A stretch of 13,002 bases of DNA, from NCBI GenBank assembly GCA_910580075.1, contig CAJTVR010000113.1:1-13002 (forward strand), written 5' to 3'. Source of the DNA: an uncultured Eubacterium sp. Lineage in GTDB: Bacteria; Bacillota; Clostridia; Lachnospirales; Lachnospiraceae. This document shows, in pieces, positions 1 through 6,049 of this stretch (its first letter is position 1; every line of letters begins with the position of its first letter). The translations under genes and the position numbers were made by a program. The notes beneath the pieces are model-generated. The model was not told the DNA's origin. It saw only the letters and a list, made by a program, of their open reading frames with translations, and did not search any database.

Positions 1-7
1 CGGAGTC

Positions 8-38
8 ACAGAAAAAGGAAAAAGTTTCTCCGCCTGGC
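8..38 (+). repeat. Dispersed repeat, left copy (inverted partner at 12943-12973)
   Basis: This 31-base segment equals the reverse complement of 12943-12973 with one mismatch; 25 bases in a row (8-32 against 12949-12973) are identical. Each copy has short complementary ends, here CGGAG at 1-5 and CTCCG at 28-32, separated by a purine-rich stretch of two A5 runs around GG. It could be a genome-wide intergenic repeat. Nothing in the sequence shows mobility. Confidence 0.7.
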
Positions 39-97
39 TGTTACTGGATGAATTTATATGTCTGACTGTTACCGAATGAATTTATGTGTCTGGCTGT
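34..97. repeat. 28-bp tandem repeat, about 2.3 copies
   Basis: Unit one (34-61) and unit two (62-89) match at 24 of 28 positions. The first 8 bases of a third unit follow at 90-97. The units overlap the end of the dispersed repeat copy. No coding role is visible, because the unit is not a multiple of 3 and lies in the gene-free region. Confidence 0.65.
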
Positions 98-284
98 CAG
101 CCGTATTTTGGACGTATACCACAGACTGGTATCAGGATGATTATTTTCACGGGCAGTGAGCCGGGTTCCGTGTCTTCATGAGCATTTGGCGAATGCCGGG
201 CAGGCTGGTTCTCAGGCAGCCAGGCTGTACTGCTAATTTGATGTCATGCCAGTTGTGGCGCTGTAGCTGATTTTGCCGCTGCCA

Positions 285-560
285 GCCGGATGGAGAACCT
301 GTTCCTTCGGATGTGACTCCGGAGAAAAGCTGGAAGATCTTAGTATTCTGCCCAGTGCTCAGGATTTGGGGCTCACTGTCTGACGCATGAAAAAACCTGG
401 AAGCCCCAAAAGGTGCCTGTCAGTGCCACTGCATAAAGCTTTCCAAAACGCCAGGGCATCAGGCACCGGTCCGTCCGCTGCCACTGTCCTGAAGCAGAAT
501 ACTTAGATCTTCCTGCTTTTTGCAGGCGGAACATCCGAAGGAACAGGTTCTCCATCCGGC
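285..560. repeat. Large imperfect inverted repeat, 276 bp overall
   Basis: The left arm 285-350 and right arm 495-560 are complementary. The outer 30 bases (285-314 against 531-560) match perfectly, then come about 10 poorly matched bases, then 325-350 against 495-520 matches at 24 of 26. The 144-base spacer contains a smaller inverted repeat (GGTGCCTG at 412-419, CAGGCACC at 460-467). As RNA it would fold into a long stem with an inner hairpin. It carries no transposase. A MITE-like element, a structured RNA or two inverted copies of a dispersed repeat all remain possible. Confidence 0.7.
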
Positions 561-612
561 GTTCGGGTAACCAAATACATTCCGCCCGCCATTCGGATAG
601 CAAGATAAAAAA

Positions 613-623
613 TATACTATAAT
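613..623 (+). promoter_or_regulatory. Candidate -10 region for the butyrate kinase operon
   Basis: Overlapping TATACT (613-618) and TATAAT (618-623) lie in the AT-rich stretch upstream of the kinase gene. No good -35 sits 16-18 bases upstream; TTCGGA at 592-597 is weak and badly spaced. A second possible -10, GATAAT at 674-679, also lacks a clear -35. This would give a 5' leader of over 100 bases. The call is tentative. Confidence 0.25.
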
Positions 624-760
624 TTTTGCTTTTTCCCTTCCAGCAGATTTCATGCAGGCAAAATATTTGACCCGATAATAGATAAAAATGGAAAAGAAAA
701 AAACGGGTGCAGAAGTTAGAATAAAAAACACAATATCATGTTCAGAAAGGTGATTTGAAA

Positions 761-1864
761 ATGGAATATCGCATACTTACAATCAATCCCGGTTCAACAT
801 CCACCAAAGTCGGATGCTTTGAAGGGGAAAAAGAGTTATTTACGGTAAATGTTTCTCATGATGCGGAAAAACTCAAAGAATTTGCCACGATCAGCTCGCA
901 GCTTCCTTACCGGAAAGAAACGATACTGGCAGCTCTTAAGGAAGCGGATATTGATCTTGCCAGTATAGATGCGTTTGTCGGACGCGGCGGCGGACTGCTT
1001 GCAGTAGAGGGCGGTACTTATACGGTGGATGAGACACTGTTAGACCATGCGGTAAGAGGCGCAAACGGAGTGGCACATCCTGCACAGCTCGGTTCGCAGA
1101 TTGCATTTGAATTTGCCTCTGCATATGGAACGCCGTGCTTTGTAGTAAATCCGCCGGATACGGATGAGCTGACTATTTATGCGCGCATGACAGGAATCCG
1201 CGGCGTATACAGAAACGTGCATCTGCATGCGCTGAACTTAAAAGAAACGGCAATCCGCCATAGCCAGAAAAACGGCTGGAAGTACGAGGATAAAAATTAT
1301 ATTGTCTGCCATATCGGCGGCGGAATTTCGATTTCTGCGCACCAGAAGGGCAGAATGATAGACGGAAACGATATTGTAGGCGGCGAAGGCCCGATGGCTC
1401 CGACCAGGTGCGGTGCAGTTCCGGCAGCAGAAATGATCCGTTACAGTTTTGCAAACGGGGATAAGAAAGAAGTATCGGCGCTGTGTACAAAGACGGGCGG
1501 ATTCGTCAGTCATCTTGGAACATCGGATGCCCTGGATGTATCCAGACGCGCAGGCGAAGGCGAAAAAGAAGCAGCACTTGTATGGAATGCGATGATATAC
1601 CAGATTATCCGTTACATCGGCGCTATGGCCGGCGTTCTTCACGGACAGGCTGACGGCATTCTGTTAGGCGGCGGCATGGTACATAACAAAGAATTAGTAG
1701 AGCAGATTACAAAAAACTGTTCCTGGATTGCTCCGGTAACGGCATATCCTGGCGAGTTTGAATTGGAGGCCATGGCAGCAGGAGCTATCCGCGTGCTCAA
1801 AGGCGAAGAAAAAGCGAAAGTGTATACCGGCAAGCCAGTCTGGGAACCGCCATATATGGCATAG
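761..1864 (+). CDS. buk: Butyrate kinase
   Basis: This is a cytoplasmic acetokinase-superfamily enzyme that converts butyryl-phosphate (or a related short/branched acyl-phosphate) plus ADP to the free acid and ATP. The 367-residue protein is near the usual butyrate kinase length of about 355. Visible motifs are NPGSTSTK (residues 9-16, phosphate binding), GRGGGLL (74-80), HIGGGIS (184-190) and GEGPMAPTRCG (208-218). The SD-like AAAGGTG (746-752) is 8 bases from ATG 761. An in-frame TTG at 755 is too close to it, so I chose ATG. The C-terminal tail after about residue 350 (ending KPVWEPPYMA) looks like an extension. The part of the gene encoding residues 330-350 is echoed downstream at 1872-1947. 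The acyltransferase gene follows, as in ptb-buk pairs, but here the kinase comes first. Substrate specificity (butyrate, isobutyrate or other) is not visible. Confidence 0.93.
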   Translation: MEYRILTINPGSTSTKVGCFEGEKELFTVNVSHDAEKLKEFATISSQLPYRKETILAALKEADIDLASIDAFVGRGGGLLAVEGGTYTVDETLLDHAVRGANGVAHPAQLGSQIAFEFASAYGTPCFVVNPPDTDELTIYARMTGIRGVYRNVHLHALNLKETAIRHSQKNGWKYEDKNYIVCHIGGGISISAHQKGRMIDGNDIVGGEGPMAPTRCGAVPAAEMIRYSFANGDKKEVSALCTKTGGFVSHLGTSDALDVSRRAGEGEKEAALVWNAMIYQIIRYIGAMAGVLHGQADGILLGGGMVHNKELVEQITKNCSWIAPVTAYPGEFELEAMAAGAIRVLKGEEKAKVYTGKPVWEPPYMA

Positions 1865-1871
1865 AAATACA

Positions 1872-1947
1872 GGGAAACCTGGCGGGTCTGAATTAGAGGC
1901 CGTGTCAGCAAGGGTAATCCGCGTGCTCAAAGGTATAGAAATACAGG
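1872..1947 (+). pseudogene. Decayed duplicate of the butyrate kinase 3' end
   Basis: Bases 1878-1941 repeat 1748-1811 of the kinase gene at a fixed offset of 130, with 12 differences over the 60 bases from 1751 to 1810. Translated in the matching frame it gives GSELEAVSARVIRVLKG against EFELEAMAAGAIRVLKG of the kinase. It has no start or ribosome site of its own and lies between the kinase stop and the acyltransferase. An exact 13-base direct repeat (ATAGAAATACAGG) brackets it at 1861-1873 and 1935-1947. I read it as a non-functional relic of a tandem duplication. Confidence 0.65.
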
Positions 1948-2002
1948 CGTACCCGCAAGATACAAAAAATTCAAAGAAAATATGGAAATGGAGGAAAAGT
2001 TT

Positions 2003-3007
2003 ATGGGTGTTTTAGACGATATTTATGCAAAAGCGAAAGCGAATCCGCAAAAAGTAGCGTTCCCGGAAGCTGCAAATGAAAAAATGATGCAGGCAGCTTA
2101 TGAGCTTGGAAGGGACGGATATATAATTCCGCTGCTTGTCGGTAATGAAGAGGAATTAAAAGACATTGCGGGCCGCAGAGGCTATGATTTGTCCGTGTTT
2201 ACGTTTATTGATATTAACGAAGAAGAATATAAGAATAAAGTTATCACAGCTTATGTCGCAAAGCCGGAAACAATGCTGAAGGAAAAGGCTCTTGGCAGGC
2301 GTATGCAGGACCCGCTTTATTATGCTATGGCAATGCAGGCAGTCGGTGATGCAGATGTTACGTTTGCAGGAATTGACAATACAACGGGCGACGTGCTGTT
2401 AGCCGGCCAGATGATTATCGGTTTAAAACCGGATATCAGCACGATATCCAGTATCGGGTTTGCAGATATTCCAGGATATGAAGGAAGCGAGGGATCGCTT
2501 CTTGCAGTCGGAGACAGCGCAGTGTGCACAAATCCGAGTGCAGAACAGCTGGCAAGCATTGCGATTTCAGCGTGTGATACGGTAAAAGAACTGTTAGGCT
2601 GGGAACCAAGATGTGCAATGGTGTGCTATTCTACGCTTGGAAGCGGCCAGGGCGAGCTGATTGACAAAGTGACAGAGGCATTAAAAATAGCCAATGAAAA
2701 ACGTCCGGATCTTGCAATTGACGGCGAGTTCCAGCTGGATGCAGCGATTGTGCCTGCAGTAGCACAAAAGAAAGTCCAGAGGGAAAGCAAAGTAGCAGGA
2801 AAGGCAAATGTCCTGATCTGGCCGGATCTGAATGTCGGAAATACCGCAGTCAAGCTGATTCAGCAGTTTGGACATGCCGATGCATACGGGCCGATGCTTC
2901 AGGGATTTAACAGCGTGGTCTGTGACTGCTCCAGAGGGGCACCTGTATCGGAAATCAAGGGCAATATTGTAATCTCTGCTGTACGTGCAGCCGGAAGCAA
3001 AAAATAA
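2003..3007 (+). CDS. Phosphate acyltransferase, Pta type (phosphate acetyl/butyryltransferase family)
   Basis: This cytoplasmic enzyme should swap CoA for phosphate on a short acyl group (acyl-CoA + Pi to acyl-phosphate + CoA), feeding the adjacent kinase. The protein has 334 residues, the length of single-domain Pta (about 330) rather than Ptb (about 300). Pta-like landmarks are FPEA (20-23), GDVLLAG (129-135), STLGSG (210-215, where Pta usually has STKGSA), DGEFQLDAA (240-248), AGKANVLIWPDLNVGN (265-280), LQGFN (299-303) and the Ser-Arg pair at 310-311 that is catalytically important in Pta. GGAGG at 1990-1994 is 8 bases from ATG 2003, so the in-frame ATG at 1982 is rejected. Pairing with butyrate kinase suggests butyryl- or another non-acetyl CoA, but the sequence resembles Pta. 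The acyl group is therefore unresolved. Confidence 0.85.
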   Translation: MGVLDDIYAKAKANPQKVAFPEAANEKMMQAAYELGRDGYIIPLLVGNEEELKDIAGRRGYDLSVFTFIDINEEEYKNKVITAYVAKPETMLKEKALGRRMQDPLYYAMAMQAVGDADVTFAGIDNTTGDVLLAGQMIIGLKPDISTISSIGFADIPGYEGSEGSLLAVGDSAVCTNPSAEQLASIAISACDTVKELLGWEPRCAMVCYSTLGSGQGELIDKVTEALKIANEKRPDLAIDGEFQLDAAIVPAVAQKKVQRESKVAGKANVLIWPDLNVGNTAVKLIQQFGHADAYGPMLQGFNSVVCDCSRGAPVSEIKGNIVISAVRAAGSKK

Positions 3008-3027
3008 GCGGACAAGAGGGGGCTTAA

Positions 3028-3363
3028 ATGACGAATAAAGAAGTCATACAGGCATTTTACAAAGAATTTTTTAATGACCATATAATCGAAGCAGCGGACC
3101 GGTATGTGCAGGAAGACTACATACAGCACAATCCCGGCGTCGGACAGGGCAGGGAAGCGTTAAAGAGCGCATTTGCTGATAAATTTGTGTCTGACCCGGC
3201 ATTTCATCTGGATATTCAGATGATCATTGCAGAAGATGATATGGCTGCCGTGTATCTGAAAAATGTGGACACGCAGGGTGTTACAAAGTGCCGTGTTGTG
3301 GATATTTACAGATTAAAAAATGGCAGACTTGCAGAACACTGGGATGTTCTGCAGCCGTGCTGA
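3028..3363 (+). CDS. Small SnoaL-like (NTF2-fold) protein
   Basis: This 111-residue cytoplasmic protein resembles the SnoaL-like polyketide-cyclase/NTF2 fold group annotated as predicted aldol-condensation enzymes. Typical features are the N-terminal helix (NKEVIQAFYKEFFN), YIQHNPGVGQG (31-41), alternating strands, and NGRLAEHWDVLQP (98-110) near the end. Its reaction is unknown, and the fold binds small hydrophobic molecules in many families. GAGGGGG (3015-3021) precedes ATG 3028, 20 bases after the acyltransferase, so it is probably cotranscribed. The protein ends right after the EHWDVLQP motif, whereas relatives often run on for some 10-20 residues. The stop lies inside a 61-bp tandem duplication, so the C-terminus may have been remodelled (inference). 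Confidence 0.75.
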   Translation: MTNKEVIQAFYKEFFNDHIIEAADRYVQEDYIQHNPGVGQGREALKSAFADKFVSDPAFHLDIQMIIAEDDMAAVYLKNVDTQGVTKCRVVDIYRLKNGRLAEHWDVLQPC

Positions 3364-3441
3364 GCGGATCACAGAAAAAGACGGCAGACTTGCAGACCAC
3401 AGGGATGTTCTGCAGCCGTGCTGAGCGGACAACAGAAAAAA
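3315..3441. repeat. 61-bp tandem duplication of the SnoaL-like gene 3' end, each copy with a hairpin
   Basis: Bases 3315-3380 repeat at 3376-3441 with an offset of 61. The second copy, in its own shifted frame, still reads GRLADHRDVLQPC followed by TGA, against GRLAEHWDVLQPC in the gene. Copy one contains a perfect 9-bp inverted repeat (TGCAGAACA 3330-3338, TGTTCTGCA 3345-3353; 6-base loop). Copy two keeps it with one mismatch (3391-3399, 3406-3414). The region between the SnoaL-like and nitroreductase genes is largely made of this duplicate. Confidence 0.75.
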
Positions 3442-3462
3442 TTCGGAATAGGGAGGCGGAAG

Positions 3463-3990
3463 ATGAGACAGACTCTGGAAGATTTAAAAAACAGGCGGAG
3501 TGTGAAAGAGTATACAGATGAACCTGTCAGCGATGAACAGCTGAAGGAAATACTGGAAGCAGGAATGAATGCACCTTCCGGCGGAAACCGGCAGTCATCC
3601 GTTTTTATTGCAGTTCAAAACAGGGAATGGATTGACCGGCTCTGCCGTCTGAATGCAGAAATTGCCGGAGCGCCGCAGGGATTTGATGTTTTTTACGGAG
3701 CACCTGTGGTAATCGTAGTCGCAGCAGATGCTTCTTCGCCGGATGCGCTAAAAGACGGTTCACTGTGTATCGGGAATATGCTGAATGCAGCCTACGCACT
3801 CGGGCTCGGTGCAAGGTGGATTAACCGGGCTGACGGCATGCTGGAAGATGAGGCAGGCAGAGAGCTTTTAAAAGAAGCAGGATACGAAGGTAATTACATA
3901 GGTGTCGGAAATGTTATTGTGGGACATCCGAAAAACGGTTTTCCGCAGCCGGTTGAACATAAAAAAGATTATTACTGTATTATACGGTAA
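3463..3990 (+). CDS. Nitroreductase-family FMN-dependent protein
   Basis: This is a probable cytoplasmic FMN-binding oxidoreductase using NAD(P)H; the electron acceptor cannot be predicted. The 175-residue protein is a compact member of the family. The FMN-binding signature RRSVKEY (11-17) is followed by NAPSGGNRQ (36-44), a central hydrophobic strand GAPVVIVVAAD (79-89), the helix LCIGNMLNAAYALGLGARWI (101-120), and the C-terminal IGVGNVIVGHP (146-156). GGAGG at 3452-3456 is 6 bases from ATG 3463, which sets the start. The frame stays open upstream to 3418, but that stretch is the duplicated SnoaL tail and not coding. The gene is probably in the kinase operon, 99 bases after the SnoaL-like gene. 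A hairpin follows at 3995-4033. Confidence 0.85.
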   Translation: MRQTLEDLKNRRSVKEYTDEPVSDEQLKEILEAGMNAPSGGNRQSSVFIAVQNREWIDRLCRLNAEIAGAPQGFDVFYGAPVVIVVAADASSPDALKDGSLCIGNMLNAAYALGLGARWINRADGMLEDEAGRELLKEAGYEGNYIGVGNVIVGHPKNGFPQPVEHKKDYYCIIR

Positions 3991-3994
3991 CAGT

Positions 3995-4033
3995 ACTGCC
4001 AGGCGGACGCTGAATCAGCGCCTGCCTGGCAGT
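3995..4033 (+). terminator. Strong hairpin after the nitroreductase gene, possible terminator or attenuator
   Basis: A stem of about 17 bp (left arm from CTGCCAGGC at 3996, right arm ending GCCTGGCAG at 4032, two imperfect positions) starts 5 bases after the nitroreductase stop. A U-run does not follow at once; TTTTT comes at 4041-4045. A short alternative stem CGCC (4019-4022)/GGCG (4037-4040) would put those Ts directly after a hairpin and exclude the larger fold. The hairpin also leaves little room for a separate TetR promoter. Confidence 0.5.
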
Positions 4034-4071
4034 TATGGCGTTTTTCAAACACGAAAAGGAGGCGCACTGCA

Positions 4072-4752
4072 TTGGCTAAAAATGATGGATTCCACAAGAC
4101 ACATAAGTCCGTACAGACTAAAAATCATATTACAAGCGCCTTTCTTGCACTGATGCAGAACAAAAAATGGGATAAAATATCCGTAATTGAAATATGCAGA
4201 AAGGCAGAGATTACACGAGGGACTTTCTATCAGTATTTCGGGGATATTTATGATCTGATGGAACAGTTAGAACAGGCACTGCTGGCGGATTTGCAGGCAA
4301 GGTATGCGGCATGTGTGCCGAAAAAACAGGAGGTGTCTGCGTCAGACCAGTTTCTGGAAAAATTTGATTATTCGCCGCCCCGGATTTTCACTGTCTGGTT
4401 TGAATTCTGCCAGACGCACCAGGAGGCCATGCTGCCGCTTTTGGACCGCAAGTACGGGGATACCTATTTTGTGAAAAAACTAAAAGGAATGATCCGGGAG
4501 TATATTGAAGAAATGATGGATTATGAGGGAACTGCAAAAGATGAACTGCGCTCTCATTTTGTAGAAGTGTTTGTGGAGCTTCACCTGCTCTCGGTTCAGA
4601 CATGGCTTTCTTCAGATACAGAGGAAGCGCTGGTGGTGGATGATATTGTAAACCTTTTGAATACCATGCGGGTAGGCAGCATATATCTGACATGGAAGCG
4701 CAGCACAGACCCGGATTTTGAAGAAAAGATGAGGGGCAGCGGGCTGCCTTAA
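4072..4752 (+). CDS. TetR-family transcriptional regulator
   Basis: This 226-residue cytoplasmic DNA-binding repressor is of the type common in Firmicutes. The N-terminal helix-turn-helix covers about residues 15-60, with ISVIEICRKAEITRGTFYQYF (36-56) as the recognition core. The rest is the helical ligand-binding and dimer domain, which varies between members. AAGGAGG (4056-4062) is 9 bases from TTG 4072. No in-frame ATG lies near, so TTG is the likely start. The gene lies between the kinase operon and the alcohol dehydrogenase operon, and a perfect dyad 42 bases after its stop overlaps the likely -35 region of the latter. The simplest model is repression of the downstream genes, relieved by their substrate. 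The ligand is unknown. Confidence 0.88.
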   Translation: MAKNDGFHKTHKSVQTKNHITSAFLALMQNKKWDKISVIEICRKAEITRGTFYQYFGDIYDLMEQLEQALLADLQARYAACVPKKQEVSASDQFLEKFDYSPPRIFTVWFEFCQTHQEAMLPLLDRKYGDTYFVKKLKGMIREYIEEMMDYEGTAKDELRSHFVEVFVELHLLSVQTWLSSDTEEALVVDDIVNLLNTMRVGSIYLTWKRSTDPDFEEKMRGSGLP

Positions 4753-4784
4753 AATCAGACAGTTTTTTTAAATCTGTCTGATTT
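4752..4784 (+). terminator. Hairpin at the TetR gene end
   Basis: A perfect 11-bp inverted repeat, AAATCAGACAG (4752-4762) and CTGTCTGATTT (4774-4784), encloses an 11-base T-rich loop. It begins at the last base of the TetR stop codon. Only three Ts follow on the + strand, so it is an imperfect intrinsic terminator; the A/T flanks could let it act in either direction. A regulatory dyad is the alternative. Confidence 0.55.
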
Positions 4785-4793
4785 GTACACAAT

Positions 4794-4836
4794 AACAGAA
4801 AATGTTCTGTTTTCTGCCGGCATATTTCGTTATAAT
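4794..4836 (+). promoter_or_regulatory. Candidate promoter and TetR operator for the alcohol dehydrogenase operon
   Basis: A perfect 7-bp dyad AACAGAA-AATG-TTCTGTT spans 4794-4811. TATAAT sits at 4831-4836. A 17-base spacer puts the -35 at TGTTTT (4808-4813), which is a poor match but overlaps the right half of the dyad. An operator here would block RNA polymerase. The dyad is adjacent to the tetR gene, the usual arrangement, but binding by this TetR is inference. Confidence 0.5.
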
Positions 4837-4884
4837 TTTAGCAGATCAAAAGAAAACGAAAGCAAAATATAGGAGGTTTGCAGC

Positions 4885-6030
4885 ATGAGTTATAGTTTTT
4901 TTGTGAAAAGCAATATTGTTTTTGGCCGCGGCGCGGTAGAAAAACTTCCGCAGATTTTAAAAGGCCATGGGCTGAAAAAAGTCATGATTGTATATGATGC
5001 AGGTGTAAAAGCGGCAGGCATTGCGGAACAGATTGTTGACGAAGTGAAAAAAGCAGGCGTGGAATACCTGATTTTTGACGGTGTGATTCCAAATCCGACG
5101 AACGAAGTGGTGGAAGAAGCAGCAAGGAGCGCAAAAGAAGCTGCAGCAGACGGTTTTGTGGCAGTCGGCGGCGGCAGCAGCATTGACCTGGCCAAAGCAG
5201 TCAATGTCCTTATGACAAATCCTGGAAGCATCGGGGAATACGGCGGCATGAATATGGTAAAAAATCCGTGTCTTCCGCTGATTGCAATTCCGACGACTGC
5301 AGGTACTTCTTCTGAAATCACAAATGTAAGCGCACTTATTGATACGGAAAAAGTGATTAAGTATGTGGTCATTGACAACAAGATTACTGCAACAGATGTC
5401 ATTGCAGATCCGGAATTTACAAAGACAATGCCGGTTTCTGTAACAGCGGCTACCGGTATGGACGCGATTACGCATGCAGTGGAAAGTTATATTTCAAATG
5501 AGGCAAATCCTCTTACAGAATACAATTCCCTGAAAGGTTTATCCATTCTTTATGATTATCTGCCGAAAGCAGTGGCAGACGGTTCGGATATGGAAGCAAG
5601 AGAGCAGATGATGCTTGGCTGTATGATTACCGGATTTGGTTTTTCAAATGCCAATCTTGGATTTGTACATGCCATTGCACATACGCTGAGTGCACATTTC
5701 GGCCTGGCTCACGGCATGGCAAATGCCTGCGTGCTTCCGTACGTAATGGCTTATAATGCTCCGGCATGTCCGCAGAAAATGGCAGATATGGCAGAAACAA
5801 TCGGCCTTTCTTTATCAGGAGATCTGCAAAAAGACCAGTATCTGTTAGCAGATGCATTAAAAGAACTGCTTGTAAAACTGAATATTAAGACACTTCGCGA
5901 ACAGAATGTGCCGGAAAGCGCGTTCGGGCGTCTGGCAGAAGATGTCCTTAAAGAGCCGGTGCTTGGCTTTAATCCGCGCCAGGGCGTGACCAAAGAAGAT
6001 GTCATTAAGATTTTGAAACAGGCATATTAG
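4885..6030 (+). CDS. Iron-containing alcohol dehydrogenase
   Basis: This cytoplasmic NAD(P)H-dependent enzyme of the Fe-ADH family (butanol, 1,3-propanediol and lactaldehyde reductase relatives) interconverts an aldehyde and an alcohol. The 381-residue length is typical. The cofactor-binding GGGSSIDLAK (95-104) and PTTAGTSSE (136-144) are intact. The metal ligands expected by family alignment are all present: Asp193 and His197 in GMDAITHAVE, His262 and His276 in the FVHAIAH...GLAHG segment. AGGAGG (4871-4876) precedes ATG 4885. It is the first gene after a likely promoter, and the MFS gene starts 19 bases after its stop. With the kinase genes nearby it could remove reducing power by making an alcohol. 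The true substrate is not determinable. Confidence 0.92.
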   Translation: MSYSFFVKSNIVFGRGAVEKLPQILKGHGLKKVMIVYDAGVKAAGIAEQIVDEVKKAGVEYLIFDGVIPNPTNEVVEEAARSAKEAAADGFVAVGGGSSIDLAKAVNVLMTNPGSIGEYGGMNMVKNPCLPLIAIPTTAGTSSEITNVSALIDTEKVIKYVVIDNKITATDVIADPEFTKTMPVSVTAATGMDAITHAVESYISNEANPLTEYNSLKGLSILYDYLPKAVADGSDMEAREQMMLGCMITGFGFSNANLGFVHAIAHTLSAHFGLAHGMANACVLPYVMAYNAPACPQKMADMAETIGLSLSGDLQKDQYLLADALKELLVKLNIKTLREQNVPESAFGRLAEDVLKEPVLGFNPRQGVTKEDVIKILKQAY

Positions 6031-6049
6031 AAAGCGGGTATTATAAATA

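Larger units (their letters stand above)
1..760. other. Gene-free, repeat-rich region upstream of butyrate kinase
   Basis: No reading frame here has both a plausible ribosome site and a recognisable protein. The open frames on the minus strand fall across the inverted repeat at 285-560 and look incidental. The region holds a dispersed repeat copy (8-38), a 28-bp tandem repeat (34-97), the large inverted repeat and, close to the gene, AT-rich sequence that probably carries the promoter. I see nothing recognisable in 98-284. Whether part of it is the tail of an upstream transcript cannot be judged from this window. Confidence 0.6.

Noticed and set aside
373..731. Minus-strand open frames of 76 and 90 codons upstream of the kinase gene
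   Set aside because: They run across the large inverted repeat, have no ribosome site and show no recognisable protein features.
755..760. TTG start two codons upstream for butyrate kinase
   Set aside because: It lies only 2 bases after the SD-like AAAGGTG; ATG 761 has normal spacing and matches the usual family N-terminus.
1982..2002. Upstream ATG for the acyltransferase
   Set aside because: The GGAGG sits inside this segment and is well placed for ATG 2003; the added residues are unlike the family N-terminus.
1758..2015. Open frame of 85 codons overlapping the end of the kinase gene and the start of the acyltransferase
   Set aside because: Its first half is out of frame inside the kinase gene and its second half is the decayed duplicate; it has no ribosome site.
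3418..3462. Extended N-terminus for the nitroreductase protein
   Set aside because: The extra codons fall in the duplicated SnoaL tail, and GGAGG at 3452 points to ATG 3463.
4388..4792. 134-codon minus-strand frame opposite the TetR gene
   Set aside because: It is antisense to a clear TetR protein, without a recognisable product or ribosome site.
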